DNA from: Aurantiochytrium sp. KH105
Taxonomy: Eukaryota; Sar; Bigyra; Thraustochytrida; Thraustochytriidae
Reading direction: 5' to 3'
NCBI GenBank assembly: GCA_003116975.1
Contig: BGKB01000029.1
Span: 248,001-312,000, forward strand
Length of the DNA: 64,000 nt
In this document: positions 40,501 to 48,709 of the stretch, one piece after another
Position numbering within the stretch: the first letter of the stretch is position 1
Layout: every line of letters starts with the position of its first letter
The notes under the pieces: generated by a model
Seen by the model: the letters and a program-made list of their open reading frames with translations, nothing else
Databases searched by the model: none
Told to the model about the DNA's origin: nothing
Translations under genes and position numbers: made by a program

Positions 40501-41537
40501 TTGCCAAACTCGACACCGACCACAAGGGTCACAAGATGGACTACAGACACTTTCTCATGTTTGTCACACGTGGTTCGGATCGTGATCAGTGGGCGCTTAG
40601 TGCATCTGGTGCGCTCGTGGGGACCACATCTGCAGGTCAGATGGAAAGCGACATTCGGCACAAAATTCGAAAGATGGCGATGCAGAAGCGCACAGGGTAC
40701 ACGACGATCCTCAAGGCCTTCAAAAACATTGACAAGAATGGCAAGGGATACGTAAGCAAGCGCAGCCTTCGTAAAGTTGCATCGAACCAGGGCTGGGCTC
40801 TTACACACGAGGATTTGGCCTGTTTGAGCGCACGATTTGATCTCAAGGGCGAGGACCGCTTCGCGTACAAGCAGTTCGTTTCCTTCCTCTCGCTCGAAGA
40901 CGATGCAGTGTATGGTGTTGAACGACGGCTTGTGCAGTTCGTGGCATCAATGACGGAGCAAGGTGCTGGAATGCGTGAGTGCTTTAAGCTCTTTGATCGT
41001 AATGGGGACGGCAAGATCACTTCTGTCGAGCTGGTGAGCGCAATGCTCAAAATTGGTTTTCCCGTGAGTCGGGAAGAAGCACAAGAGCTCATCCGACGCG
41101 TGGATGTTGACCGTGATGGGAAGATCAGCTTTGTAGAGTTTGCGCGTGCTTTTGGTCCCAAGCCGCTGGCAGGGGCGCCAGCCGTGGGGGAAGAACCAAG
41201 CGACGAAAATGCGCAGAGCAACTCGAACATGCAGCTGCTCGATCGGAACAGTTCGGGGCTCGAGTCGGCGTTCCTCGGGGATTGGACCGAAGGATTTATT
41301 GTCCCTGACGGCAAGATTCCGCTTGCGCCCAAGGGTTCTGTGGGCGAGTGGCTCGAGAAGACGGCGAGCCCACTTGAGAAGCGCAATTTTTTTGCCTTTT
41401 TGCATCTTGTTTCGAACTTTGAAAAGAGGCTTGGTCTGCAGCAGGCCGAGCCCGAGACCAAGGCTGCTGGTGGAGACGACCTCATTTTGCAGCTCGGGAC
41501 TCGACTCAAGGTCAGCATGAAATTCCTCAATTCATAA
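34572..41537 (+). CDS. Giant protein with 16 Tudor-like repeats and C-terminal EF-hands
   Basis: The 2321-residue open frame starts at 34572; Met42 (MPPARRSSGG) is an alternative start. Sixteen copies of a unit of about 50 residues run from about residue 65 to 1480. Typical motifs are RGDRVEARYKGGRKYYKG and DGTYDIAYDDGDRE with a closing IR or VR, i.e. the chromatin- or methyl-binding Tudor/SGF29-like fold pattern. Linkers are Ser/Arg/Asp-rich. Two degenerate EF-hand pairs interrupt the first three repeats (DQDATGKISAREF near 360). After residue 1500 come EF-hand loops near 1538 (DVDGDGYISRIE), 1574 (DRNGDGRLSYRE), 1818, 1945, 2054, 2142 and 2178 (DVDRDGKISFVE), some lacking key Asp. I know no named protein with this order. 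A Ca2+-responsive scaffold reading modified proteins is the natural inference. Confidence 0.85.
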   Translation: MEDPGRREGWPVKSRGPPGGRGGLDEREKQNKLRSRIKVSPSMPPARRSSGGGGGGGGGGAGRALRQGTRVEAKFKGGPRWYAGKIARANRDGTYDIDYDDGDFESGVAERSIRVKGEAVSAGDDIQISPRGGSVRKPKAGAGSRIELIDKLEAKMNSQRDKDRFLQAFEAADRKANGTIHARDLGRVLKGLKIDFNPGDLREAMQTFGDGRTTVDYQQLLAEVGSGGGTRGAGGRGGDGFATEDDEYLTTDGEDAQEPLRRGDLVEARYKNGQRYFAGRIERVNRDGTYDIAYDDGDTEPRVQASFVRRRSDTGSGGKTAGPSGSSKDQEAAQIADMLGSINTTEKTITDLQDNFEMLDQDATGKISAREFERNVERARFGIPFSVLKDVSRSLGGAQGKVRYGIFVKAIRIASGQSGRNSPQKKRSGGGRGKFTEDLVGDGEASFRPGQRIEARMRRGRRYVPGVIERKRPDGTYDIMYDDGDTETRVTASLIRAALPTVDALSSGVADHDHEDDRFDSQDGPREGDKVEARYKGGRKYYKGTVERVHPDGSCDIAYADGDFERRVAPASIRVIGASEGGAGRKSRSPSRRGARFDSQADSDLDGDDAGAISEDQGPLRRGDRVEALYKRGKKWYAGTVEKVYASGACDIAYDDGDRETRVAARFVRRAPASSNRTGGRQPRGRATFNADDTDDDDANPHTRGRFGRNRGDEKEELQRGSRVEARFRGGSKWYKGKVMRANPDGSFAISYDEGDRELKVPAHMVRSLEPDEGGASPRAGGRSSARASFRVGQNVEAKFRRGRKFYAGKIVRYNRDGTFAIDYADGDRERSVDASLIRALDNDGMVSGEESEADAGFQRGDQVEARYKGGRRFVQGKIMRLNPNSTYNIAYTDGNREQGVRPEDIRKLTAGATASGLLRVGTAVEARFRRGRKWYKGKITRAHADETYDIHYVDGDRETRVPASLVRSLEDAPTSAETDLEDGGSPELARGDRVEALFKGGRRYYKGKIVRKNPDGTYAIHYDDGDRETHVERSKIRPLDGGGGARLSPSRNRAAKAGFDSADEDQASDIQRGDRVEARFRGGRKFYKGKVARVNRDGSFDINFDDGDREQGISPENVRKLVDEAGAGLKLRVGSRVEAKFRGGAKYYKGKITRVHSNGSADIAYDDGDVERMVPSSKIRSLDSPGDASSEEDELQVGSRVEAKYRGGAKMYKGKITRVNGDGTYDISYDDGDKERNVVKRNIRTLGARSPRTKHRTAERGDRVEARYKNGKRFYKGVVERAYPDGSCDIKYDDGDFERRVKPESIKLLDQGGRGSQSPRARRTREPETEDDDDEDEGNRREEALHEGDRVEARFRGGQKYYPGKITRVNRDGSCAILYDDGDRELRVKRNMIRTKTSRRSPTRSRSPRSRARRSPHESPSSGSEDQEGGFRQGERVEARFKGKTKFYKGKIVRVRANGTFDIDYDDGDKETHVDARLIRRLAGARGRSPRRGARATETDEESESGEELAALLGRIFKKGFRKGAMRNYQEVFDSFDVDGDGYISRIELGHALDKLGLQYTKVELRSMVRLLDRNGDGRLSYREFVQLLKRHQSGSRGGSRGSRRGARDDSEDDSEDDSEADSASDSRRSRNRQSSPRRGKERRNTRRHSPRRRRLPSRSPSPSASEWSESDVDGDEEWDSDAEDALAGGVVVRNFENYVGKILLKDTRKRFKAVFERADNHGRGYLEASKVQRVLGKLGIRKRISGNLQAKLVRKYGRGTRSKIFYRDLVAGCKEAASGTQDDESHAARVGRLLPRLKRAMVEYDVEAQIREKLDKDGDGCVERKALADMLAQVASIKRTEKPALLEVLANFLGDNGKIKFEEVVEFCRNYDAEADAPGWKRATSNVDIQKGIAALRAERERMEKEGIDPLVFQVLRKLGHVVSDALSSGAAADYSDAFELFDTDKDGFVSHAEMSRALESLGFDLTPEEVTKVLAKLDTDHKGHKMDYRHFLMFVTRGSDRDQWALSASGALVGTTSAGQMESDIRHKIRKMAMQKRTGYTTILKAFKNIDKNGKGYVSKRSLRKVASNQGWALTHEDLACLSARFDLKGEDRFAYKQFVSFLSLEDDAVYGVERRLVQFVASMTEQGAGMRECFKLFDRNGDGKITSVELVSAMLKIGFPVSREEAQELIRRVDVDRDGKISFVEFARAFGPKPLAGAPAVGEEPSDENAQSNSNMQLLDRNSSGLESAFLGDWTEGFIVPDGKIPLAPKGSVGEWLEKTASPLEKRNFFAFLHLVSNFEKRLGLQQAEPETKAAGGDDLILQLGTRLKVSMKFLNS

Positions 41538-41776
41538 ACTTTATTCTGCTGTGTTTTGATGATCCAAGTTTTGTGACAGAAGAGAGAGGACGGACAGCAA
41601 TTTTCGTTCACCGTCGTTTTCGTCTTTGGTAACTTCGAAAAAACGAGCCTGGTAGCAAGGTCGGGCTATATTTCTATAAGTTTCTGCAATTGCATTTCAA
41701 GTTCACTTATACTTTTTGGAAGGGAAATTAATGCCACTTTGTTTTGTGTGTGTGTGCGTGTGGGGGAATTGGGGTG

Positions 41777-43549
41777 TCAGTCAGACTGCAAGCAACGCTG
41801 AAGGGCTTCAGCGCGAATTCTCCAGTATTCTATCTCTTCAAGAGCCTTGGAAAGATCGAGACGCGCGACAGCTAGCATTGTTCGCAATTCCCGGTTCTCC
41901 GCAATCAGGTGTTCAGTAGGCCTATCTTTGGTTTTGCAAGGTATCTTCTTCTTTTTCTTCTTCTCATCCTTTACTTGTTCGACTTGCTTGTCCTGCATCG
42001 CCTCAATATCACGCAGATGCGGCGCGAGATCTCTCTTTATTTCCAACTTTTCAGTTTCTTCCACGTGACGAAGCTTCACGTCTTGTAGCTGGTCAGTAAG
42101 AGACTTGAGAGACGCTTCGTCTTTGTTGTCGTCTTTCTTGCTTTCATGATCATCATGGTCTTTCTTGGTGAGAGCTGAATCGTCTTGTGCATTCGTACTT
42201 TTTGCTGACATAGAACTTTGATTGCTAGGCTCTTGTGCAAGTGCACGATTCTCACCTTGCTCGAGCATTGCCATGGCAGACGTGGAGGGAGGAAAGTCTT
42301 TTTGTGTTTTACGGCAGGTTTTCTCTTCCTTCTCTTCCTCCTTTTTATGCCCCTCTTTGCTTCCAGTCTGCGAAGATGATGACTCGGTAAGTGCTTCGTC
42401 CTCTCGCGAGATCTTTTGAATTTCATCGCCGACTTCAGTATCTTCGGAGCTATGACTTTTATCGGCAAAACTTTTATTGTCCTCCTCCTCCTCCTCCTCC
42501 TCCTCCTCCTCCTCCTCCTCCTCCTCCTCCTCCTCCTCCGGTGTGGTTTCTTTCTTTGTTGGTGCATCATCAACTTTGAGCATCATCCGCTTACTCTCAT
42601 CGCCTTCTTCTTCTTCTTGGAGTTTCTCTTCAGTAGACATGTTCTCGCTGCTTGCCTGCGTTTTCTTGATGGCATCCGTTGCTTCAATTTCACGGATTCT
42701 TTCGTCACCGATCACCGACTTGGTTTCACACTGCACACCAGCACTTTCGCTTTCGACGGATACAGTATCGTCTTGAGATGCTGGATTAGCGTCATGTGAG
42801 GCTGCGCATTCCGTCTTGCCATCATTCTCGACCTCTTGAAGATCTTCGGCTTGGAATGATGGATCGTGCACATCGTGATGTACTGCGCTACTTGTGGAGT
42901 GGATGGAGGGAAGATCGTCTTGGTCATGCTCTTCATCTCCATCGTCTTCATCGTCATCGGATGAAAAGACTTCCACAATGCCGACTCTGAAATTGCTTGC
43001 AGCTGGCACAGGTGAAGAATCCACTTCTTCGGTCTCTGCATTTCGCGGAGAACCCGCCGCGTCATCGAGCTCCTTTTGAGCAGCATCAAGGTCGAGGTGC
43101 ATATCGAAATGTGTACTTTCTGGCGACTTTGAGCTCTGCGTGGGGGGCTGGGATTCAGCCTTGTCATTTTTGGCGCACTTGAAATAGTGAGTCATGAGTG
43201 CGAAGAAGGCGTCGCGTTTGATACCCTTTTTTGGATCCACATCGCCTCGCTGAATAGCATCCTGGACCATGGTTGCTGCCATCGGAAGCCAAGTACGAAA
43301 CCTCTTATTTTTCGGGAGATCGGCAAGGACGCACTCGAGATCCTCGATCGAAACATATTCGCTCTTTTGCGACCACTTCTCAAAAGCGGCCTCGAGGTTG
43401 TTCTCGCAATACGTCTCCATCTTCTGGCCCCAATTCAAGTACAGAATCGCAGGAGCAATTCGAGTCAGACCTGTCGTTCGTCCGGCGCACCGGCAAGCGC
43501 AACACTCGCCACAAAAATCCGAGCTTCCTCGCTCCGCGCGAGCGCTCAT
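41777..43549 (-). CDS. Acidic coiled-coil protein with long poly-Glu run
   Basis: The open frame extends upstream to 43618. I take Met at 43549 (MSARAERGSSDFCG) as start; Met at 43420 (METYCENNLEAAFEKW) is equally possible, and the intervening CGECCACRCAG could be noncoding. The first folded part (NNLEAAFEKWSQKSEYVSIE to about 110 residues later) looks like a small helical domain with an IEDLECVLADLPKN segment. The rest is disordered: Asp/Glu- and Ser-rich, with about 20 consecutive Glu codons at 42481-42539, then a Lys-rich coiled coil near the C-terminus (LRTMLAVARLDLSKALEEIE). Function is unknown. It is head-to-head with MRD1 across less than 300 bp, so the two probably share a promoter. 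Confidence 0.6.
   Translation of the reverse strand: MSARAERGSSDFCGECCACRCAGRTTGLTRIAPAILYLNWGQKMETYCENNLEAAFEKWSQKSEYVSIEDLECVLADLPKNKRFRTWLPMAATMVQDAIQRGDVDPKKGIKRDAFFALMTHYFKCAKNDKAESQPPTQSSKSPESTHFDMHLDLDAAQKELDDAAGSPRNAETEEVDSSPVPAASNFRVGIVEVFSSDDDEDDGDEEHDQDDLPSIHSTSSAVHHDVHDPSFQAEDLQEVENDGKTECAASHDANPASQDDTVSVESESAGVQCETKSVIGDERIREIEATDAIKKTQASSENMSTEEKLQEEEEGDESKRMMLKVDDAPTKKETTPEEEEEEEEEEEEEEEEEEEDNKSFADKSHSSEDTEVGDEIQKISREDEALTESSSSQTGSKEGHKKEEEKEEKTCRKTQKDFPPSTSAMAMLEQGENRALAQEPSNQSSMSAKSTNAQDDSALTKKDHDDHESKKDDNKDEASLKSLTDQLQDVKLRHVEETEKLEIKRDLAPHLRDIEAMQDKQVEQVKDEKKKKKKIPCKTKDRPTEHLIAENRELRTMLAVARLDLSKALEEIEYWRIRAEALQRCLQSD
42481..42539 (-). repeat. (CTC/GAG)n microsatellite encoding poly-Glu
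   Basis: About 20 perfect CTC triplets lie on the plus strand, read as GAG (Glu) on the coding minus strand. The run is pure, so it is likely polymorphic in length. Confidence 0.95.
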
Positions 43550-43827
43550 ATTATGCACGCAAACCCAGTGCCAAGCTGCGCCGACGATCCGTTGTAGGCT
43601 AAACTGGAAAAAAACCAAAAAAAAAAGGGGGAAAAAGAAAGAGGAAAGACAAAAATGCGTTGCACAAAAAGGGGTTGCGCAAAGGAACGAGGCGGAACGC
43701 GGATGAAAGGCCCGGGCTCCTCTCTCTCTGGCCAGACAGACCCAGTTCTGGTGGCGGCGGCGACGACGAAGACGACGCCCGAGCTCGTGTTGCGTTGCAG
43801 AGCGTTGCGTTGCGTTGCACGAGCGCG

Positions 43828-46170
43828 ATGGCGCGACAGGAGGGCGGCGCGGCGCGGGAGCCGAGCTCGCGGCTCTGCGTGAAGAACGTGCCCAAGTACG
43901 TGTCGGAGAGCCGCGTGAAGGAGTTCTTCGCGGCGCGTGGCGCCGAGGTGACGGACGCCAAGGTGCTCAAGACGGCCGCGGGCGTGCCGCGGCAGGTGGC
44001 CTTTGTCGGGTTCAGGACGGTCGATGACGCCAGCAAGGCGCTCAAGTACTTTAACAAGTCATACTTTGATACGTGCAGACTCTCCATCGACTTTGCTCTC
44101 CCATACGGCGACAAACGCCTCGATCGCAAGCACGGCAAGCGGGCCCGCGATGCCGCGGAGAGTGGCGCCGATGCCGGCGGCGCCGCCGACGCGGACACGA
44201 CCAGCAACAAGAAGAAGCGGAAGAACGGCCAGCCCGAGGACAAGAAGCTCGCAGAATTCCTTAAACTCATGCAGCCCCGAAGGCAGCAACAGTTCTGGGC
44301 CGACGAGGACAACAACAACCCCGGGGCAGCGGAGGAGGAAGAGGACGACGATGACGATGACGATGACGACGAGACGAAGGGCAGCAGCGACAATCAGGTG
44401 TCTGCAGAGAAACAAAAGAGCGGCAAGGATCAGGAAGACGAAGACAAAGACGTCAAGAATTCTAAAAATGGCAAGCCCTCGGACGACGATGGAGCACGCG
44501 CGGCGCCTTCGGTTACTGTTGCGGCAGAATCCGGGCGCCTTTTTGTACGAAACTTGTGCTTTGATGCCACTGAGGAGGACCTGGATGCAGCCTTTTCGCG
44601 ATTTGGCAAGCTTGCGGAAACGCACATTCCCAAGGATGACAGCGGACGCTCGCGCGGCTTCGGATACGTAACCTTTATGATTCCCGAGAACGCCGTGACA
44701 GCGATTGGAAAGATGGACATGCAAATTTTTCAAGGCCGTCTTTTGCACGTAATGCCCGCCCTGGAAAAGGAGGAAAAGGATAAGAGCGGTGAGGCAAATG
44801 GGGCCGGCGATAACGGGAAGCCGACTTCGTTTAAGGCGAAGAAGGAGGCGGAGCGCAAGGAGCAAGCTTCCGACTCGCGCAGCTGGAACGCTCTCTTCGT
44901 GCGAGGTGATGCTGCAGTGGGCGCTGTGGCAGACGATCTCGGTGTGAGCAAGGGCGATCTTCTTTTGGGCGGTGATGAGGGGGACAAGACGAGTGCCGCT
45001 GTACGCATGGCGTTGAGTGAGACGCGCGTCATTGCGGAAACCAAGGCTTTTCTTGCGGACGAAGGCGTGGACGTGGACTTGCTCGAGCAGGGCGTGCGCG
45101 ATCCGGCAAGCGTGAAGCGCAGCAAGGATACCTTCTTGGTCAAGAACCTTCCTGCGGAGACGGATAAGTCTCAGTTGCGTCAAATGTTCGCGCGCTTTGG
45201 AGATGTAGAGAAGTTTGTTCTGCCTCCCTCGAAAACTATGGCTCTGGTACAGTTTTTTGAACCCAAGAACGCGAAGCGCGCCTTTAGTGGTATGGCGTAC
45301 AAGCGGTACAAGCGCGTCCCCATTTATCTCGAATGGGCTCCTGCCAATGTGCTCGATGAGGAAGGTCTTGCTCGCAAACGCGCTGCTGCAGCCGATGCCG
45401 AAGCGGCAATCAAGTCTGCTGCCGCGGCCGAGAAGGCCGCCAAGGAGGCCGAGGCCGATGCTGGCGAGAACGCAGAAGCGGAGCCAACTGGAATTGTGTC
45501 CATTGGCGACGACCAAAAGGTGGAGGATCGTCATACGCTGTTTGTGAAGAACTTGAACTTTGACACGCGCGAGGCGAGCTTGCAGCAATTCTTTGAAAAG
45601 ATTGTTGGCAAGGGAAACATTATCCATGTGTCGATTCCGCGCAAGAATGGTCGCGACGAGCTCTCGATGGGCTTCGGTTTTGTCGAGTTCAAGGACGACA
45701 AGTCGTGTCGCAAGGCGTTGCGCAAGGCACGTGGCCAGCGTCTTGACGACCACGAGCTCGAGATCAACATTTCCAAGCGCGCTGTCGACCTGAGCGCAGC
45801 AGCTGCTCCTCGCGGCGTGGGACGTAAACAGTCTTCGAAGCCGACGCTGGTGCACGCCGATGCCAAGAGTGCGGAGGAGGCCACCAAGATTATTGTCCGC
45901 AACTTGGCATTCGAGGCCAACCGCAAAGAGTTGCGCCAGCTTGTCTCGGCGTATGGCCAGGTCAACTCGATTCGTATTCCCAAGAAGCCGGATGGATCTC
46001 ATCGCGGATTCGCTTTTGTGGATTTCGTCACACATCAGGAGGCGCGCACTGCTTTTGCTGCGCTCACCAACACCCACTTTTATGGAAGGCACCTTGTGCT
46101 CGAGTGGGCTGAGGACAACACGAGCATGGACGCCATGCGAGAAAAGGCAGCCAAAGCTATTCAGGGTTAA
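43828..46170 (+). CDS. MRD1: MRD1/RBM19, multiple-RRM protein of 18S rRNA processing
   Basis: The start MARQEGGAAREPSSRLCV at 43828 directly precedes the first RRM. The upstream in-frame part (from 43660) is low-complexity and not conserved-looking. The 780 residues hold five RRMs: about 14-90 (RLCVKNVPKYV), 234-308 (RLFVRNLCF, RGFGYVTF), 433-510 (TFLVKNLPAET, MALVQFFE), 568-650 (TLFVKNLNFDT, GFGFVEF) and 688-765 (KIIVRNLAFEA, RGFAFVDF). An acidic Lys/Asp-rich spacer separates RRM1 and RRM2. Five RRMs and this spacing match yeast Mrd1; animal RBM19 has six. It would act in the nucleolus in early 90S pre-ribosome cleavage. The penultimate RRM is the most family-like. Confidence 0.92.
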   Translation: MARQEGGAAREPSSRLCVKNVPKYVSESRVKEFFAARGAEVTDAKVLKTAAGVPRQVAFVGFRTVDDASKALKYFNKSYFDTCRLSIDFALPYGDKRLDRKHGKRARDAAESGADAGGAADADTTSNKKKRKNGQPEDKKLAEFLKLMQPRRQQQFWADEDNNNPGAAEEEEDDDDDDDDDETKGSSDNQVSAEKQKSGKDQEDEDKDVKNSKNGKPSDDDGARAAPSVTVAAESGRLFVRNLCFDATEEDLDAAFSRFGKLAETHIPKDDSGRSRGFGYVTFMIPENAVTAIGKMDMQIFQGRLLHVMPALEKEEKDKSGEANGAGDNGKPTSFKAKKEAERKEQASDSRSWNALFVRGDAAVGAVADDLGVSKGDLLLGGDEGDKTSAAVRMALSETRVIAETKAFLADEGVDVDLLEQGVRDPASVKRSKDTFLVKNLPAETDKSQLRQMFARFGDVEKFVLPPSKTMALVQFFEPKNAKRAFSGMAYKRYKRVPIYLEWAPANVLDEEGLARKRAAAADAEAAIKSAAAAEKAAKEAEADAGENAEAEPTGIVSIGDDQKVEDRHTLFVKNLNFDTREASLQQFFEKIVGKGNIIHVSIPRKNGRDELSMGFGFVEFKDDKSCRKALRKARGQRLDDHELEINISKRAVDLSAAAAPRGVGRKQSSKPTLVHADAKSAEEATKIIVRNLAFEANRKELRQLVSAYGQVNSIRIPKKPDGSHRGFAFVDFVTHQEARTAFAALTNTHFYGRHLVLEWAEDNTSMDAMREKAAKAIQG

Positions 46171-46672
46171 TTGTAAGCATTCAAGAACCCATTAGGCGTA
46201 CTTGATGTTTCATGGGCGAGTGTGGAAGTATTGCAAAAACTATAGTTTTCATATGGTTCGACATCGTTTGCTTCGGTTTCAAATATTTTCCTTTTTTTTT
46301 TTCATTCTTATCAACACGGGAGGGGAGAGGGGGGGGGAGAAGGTTGTCGTGTCTTGTACGCATGCATTTGAGTGAGCCGGATTTTTTGTGCAAGATTGCT
46401 TTCTCATACGAACATAATCCGTTCCCATACAAGATTGTCACTTGTGCAAGATACTTTTCGTGTGCAAGATTTCTCGCGCAAGCTCCCGCAGCGCTAACCT
46501 TCTTCGCGCAGCAGCAACATAGGCCTACTTCTTGTAGGCAGCAGCAGTGAACGCAACATATCTTCCCTCCTCGGCCCTTGCTCGGCGATCGATGAAATGT
46601 AACGTTCGTCGTCTGTGCACAGCTTGCCATTATCACCAATGAATTCGCTGCTCTGTTTCCTCGCAACTGTCC
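46171..46672. other. Convergent 3' intergenic region
   Basis: This 500-bp gap lies between the ends of MRD1 and the WD40 gene. It contains T- and G-tracts (46296-46308, 46330-46338) and is AT-richer than the genes, as expected for 3' UTRs. No gene is seen. Confidence 0.6.
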
Positions 46673-47752
46673 TCAAATGGTGACAACCTTGTCGCTCTCG
46701 ACCCACATGTAGGGCTGCAAAAGTCCATCCCAGCCCCCAGAGACAACGTGCTGCTTTGTCCGGTCCCCACGTGGGCGAATTGCGAGCGCACGGGCATAGT
46801 CTCCGTGGCTACGCTCATCTGGGACCGAGGCCGAGGCTGAGGCCACAGAGGAAGAGTCGCCGTCCGTGGCAGTGAGTGCAGCAAGCACCATGCCGTCGTC
46901 TGAGGCAGACACGAGGCACGTTTTGCCGTTTTCAGGAGTAACAAAGGTTTCGACGCGGTGCACCGCGCCGCCGTGGCGCGTGTCGCCGCCGTTATCGACA
47001 AAGCCCGCCCGAAGATCGAGAATACCCACGAGCCCTGACTCGAATCCAGCGGCAAGATAGCTGGTCTCAAAAACACTCGAACTGAGCGACAAACAGGCTC
47101 CGGTGCGGGGCGACGGGGCAGAAAATGATTCGATGGGCTGCTGCTGTGCACGCGCATCCCATAGCTGGACGCGGCCGTCTTGGTGCGCCGAAGCCAAAAG
47201 GCGGGTTTCCTTGCCACCGCAATCGGAAACGTCCCAAACAATGGGAGGTTTCCAGGCGCCAGACCAATCTTCGGGCGTCAGCGAAACGATGGGCGCTTCT
47301 GGTCGCGCGACGTCCCAGCGCTTGACGGATCCATCGTAGGATCCGGACGTGAGGACGCGCGTTTCTCGGCTCACGGCAAGAGAGGTGACAATGTCTTCGT
47401 GATCTGCGAGGGTGCGCTGCAAGCAAAACTCCTTGAGTCCTCCTACGTCGTCGATCGAGTAAACGTAAACATTGCCATCATCAGCCGCGGTGGCAACCGT
47501 TTTGGCTTCGGTGACCCATTGCACATCCGAAAGGCTCGTCATGAGTGCCGTGGCGCATCCGGTCTTCAAGGTGACATTTGTTTTCTCGTCCGCCACCTCG
47601 AAGAGCCGCAATTGACCGTCCCATACATTTCCCTGAAGCTTGGAGCTCACGCTCACGAGATGAGCTCCGTCTCCAGAGAAAGCTGCGCCCTCGACGGCCC
47701 TCTTGCCGCGCCACCCGTCGAGCGCGGGTCCTGCGCGCTCAAGCATGGCCAC
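46673..47752 (-). CDS. WD40-repeat protein resembling MEP50/WDR77
   Basis: The 359-residue single-exon protein starts MAMLERAGPALDGW. About six WD40 blades can be read, for example GCATALMTSLSDVQWV, ATAADDGNVYVYSI, HEDIVTSLAVSRETRVLTSG followed by YDGSVKRWDV, ASAHQDGRVQLWD, AAGFESGLVGILDL and a final HGDYARALAIRP. The order and spacing, including HEDIV and the closing VSGGWDGLL blade, recall MEP50/WDR77, the partner of the PRMT5 arginine methyltransferase. WD40 families are hard to separate by eye, so this is a suggestion; other WD40 scaffolds are possible. It lies convergent to MRD1. Confidence 0.6.
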   Translation of the reverse strand: MAMLERAGPALDGWRGKRAVEGAAFSGDGAHLVSVSSKLQGNVWDGQLRLFEVADEKTNVTLKTGCATALMTSLSDVQWVTEAKTVATAADDGNVYVYSIDDVGGLKEFCLQRTLADHEDIVTSLAVSRETRVLTSGSYDGSVKRWDVARPEAPIVSLTPEDWSGAWKPPIVWDVSDCGGKETRLLASAHQDGRVQLWDARAQQQPIESFSAPSPRTGACLSLSSSVFETSYLAAGFESGLVGILDLRAGFVDNGGDTRHGGAVHRVETFVTPENGKTCLVSASDDGMVLAALTATDGDSSSVASASASVPDERSHGDYARALAIRPRGDRTKQHVVSGGWDGLLQPYMWVESDKVVTI

Positions 47753-48709
47753 CGATGCCTTCTTCGCCTTGCCTGCCTCTGCAGCACCGCGCTTTCGCTT
47801 CTAAACCTCGAGGCCGCTGGACCGGGGCCGAGGGCTCGTCCGTGCGCTGCCTCGTCCGTGCCGAGCCACCCGCAAAGCCTGCCGCGCCCACGCTCGCGGG
47901 TGGTCTCGCGAGCGCGCGCTCGCTCGCCTCACTATCTACAGTATAGGTATCATCAATGCCGAGCCAAAACCAACAAAGCGCCAGAGCTCGACACTGTGGC
48001 TACCAATGAGTAAGTAGCCTATAGACGACATTTGCGCAACCCAATTTCGACGGGCGCAACCCAATTTCGCCTGGCGGATCGCGCGATCTGCGGCAAGCGC
48101 GGCCGATGCGACGCAGCGTGGGCAAGCAGCAGCAGACACCAAAGCAAAGCGAAGAGCGATCGACGCGACGAGGTAGGTGGGAGGCGCGCCCCGGAGGCTG
48201 CGCGCGGGGCCTCCTGTGCTTGCAGCGCGCGGGAAAGGCGTGCGGAGGCCGCGCGCTACGAGACGTTCATTCTTGATGGATGTTCTTGAGGGTGCGTGCG
48301 TGCTCTCATGGCGCGAGGTCGTCGTGTGTGTCGCGAGGAGGTAAACAACAACCGGGAGAAGCCTCTCGTGGGTTGCAGGAGCCGTGAAGGTGCATGCGTG
48401 GGGATGTAATGGCTAGCCGGACGCGCCAGGGAAGACGAAGTCGGCGCTTGCTATGTTTTTGTCGAGCGAGAAGGACTGCGATGCACGCGCTGCGCTGCCC
48501 ACGTCATTGTGACGTCCGCGCGTCATGCGCATCGCTGCGTCCGACCAAGCAAAGCAAAGCAAAGCAAAGCAAATGCTAAGCTGAAAGCAGAGCAAAACGA
48601 AGCAGAGGAGCAGAAAGGAGAGCAAGGAAAAACAAAGGAAACCTTTATCACTGACGTAGGGCCGGCTTTTGTCTGAATATCGCAACAGCAAAGAAAACAG
48701 AACCTTACC
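47753..48709. other. Divergent intergenic region with an AAAGC repeat
   Basis: This 957-bp gap lies between the WD40 gene (-) and the 3-beta-HSD-like gene (+). A pentanucleotide (AAAGC) run lies at 48545-48573 and continues as degenerate AAGCAGAGC-type sequence almost to the start codon, so the leader is purine-rich. A 14-bp direct duplication (GCGCAACCCAATTT) occurs at 48033 and 48055. No gene is supported. Confidence 0.6.
48545..48573 (+). repeat. (AAAGC)n pentanucleotide repeat
   Basis: Five consecutive AAAGC/CAAAG units lie about 140 bp upstream of the 3-beta-HSD-like start codon. Confidence 0.9.

Noticed and set aside
42076-42579. Arg-rich minus-strand ORF with poly-Arg
   Set aside because: It is an alternate-frame reading of the GAG repeat within the acidic protein gene.
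44059-46092. 677-residue ORF antisense to MRD1
   Set aside because: It lies wholly opposite five clear RRMs; such antisense frames are common in GC-rich genes.
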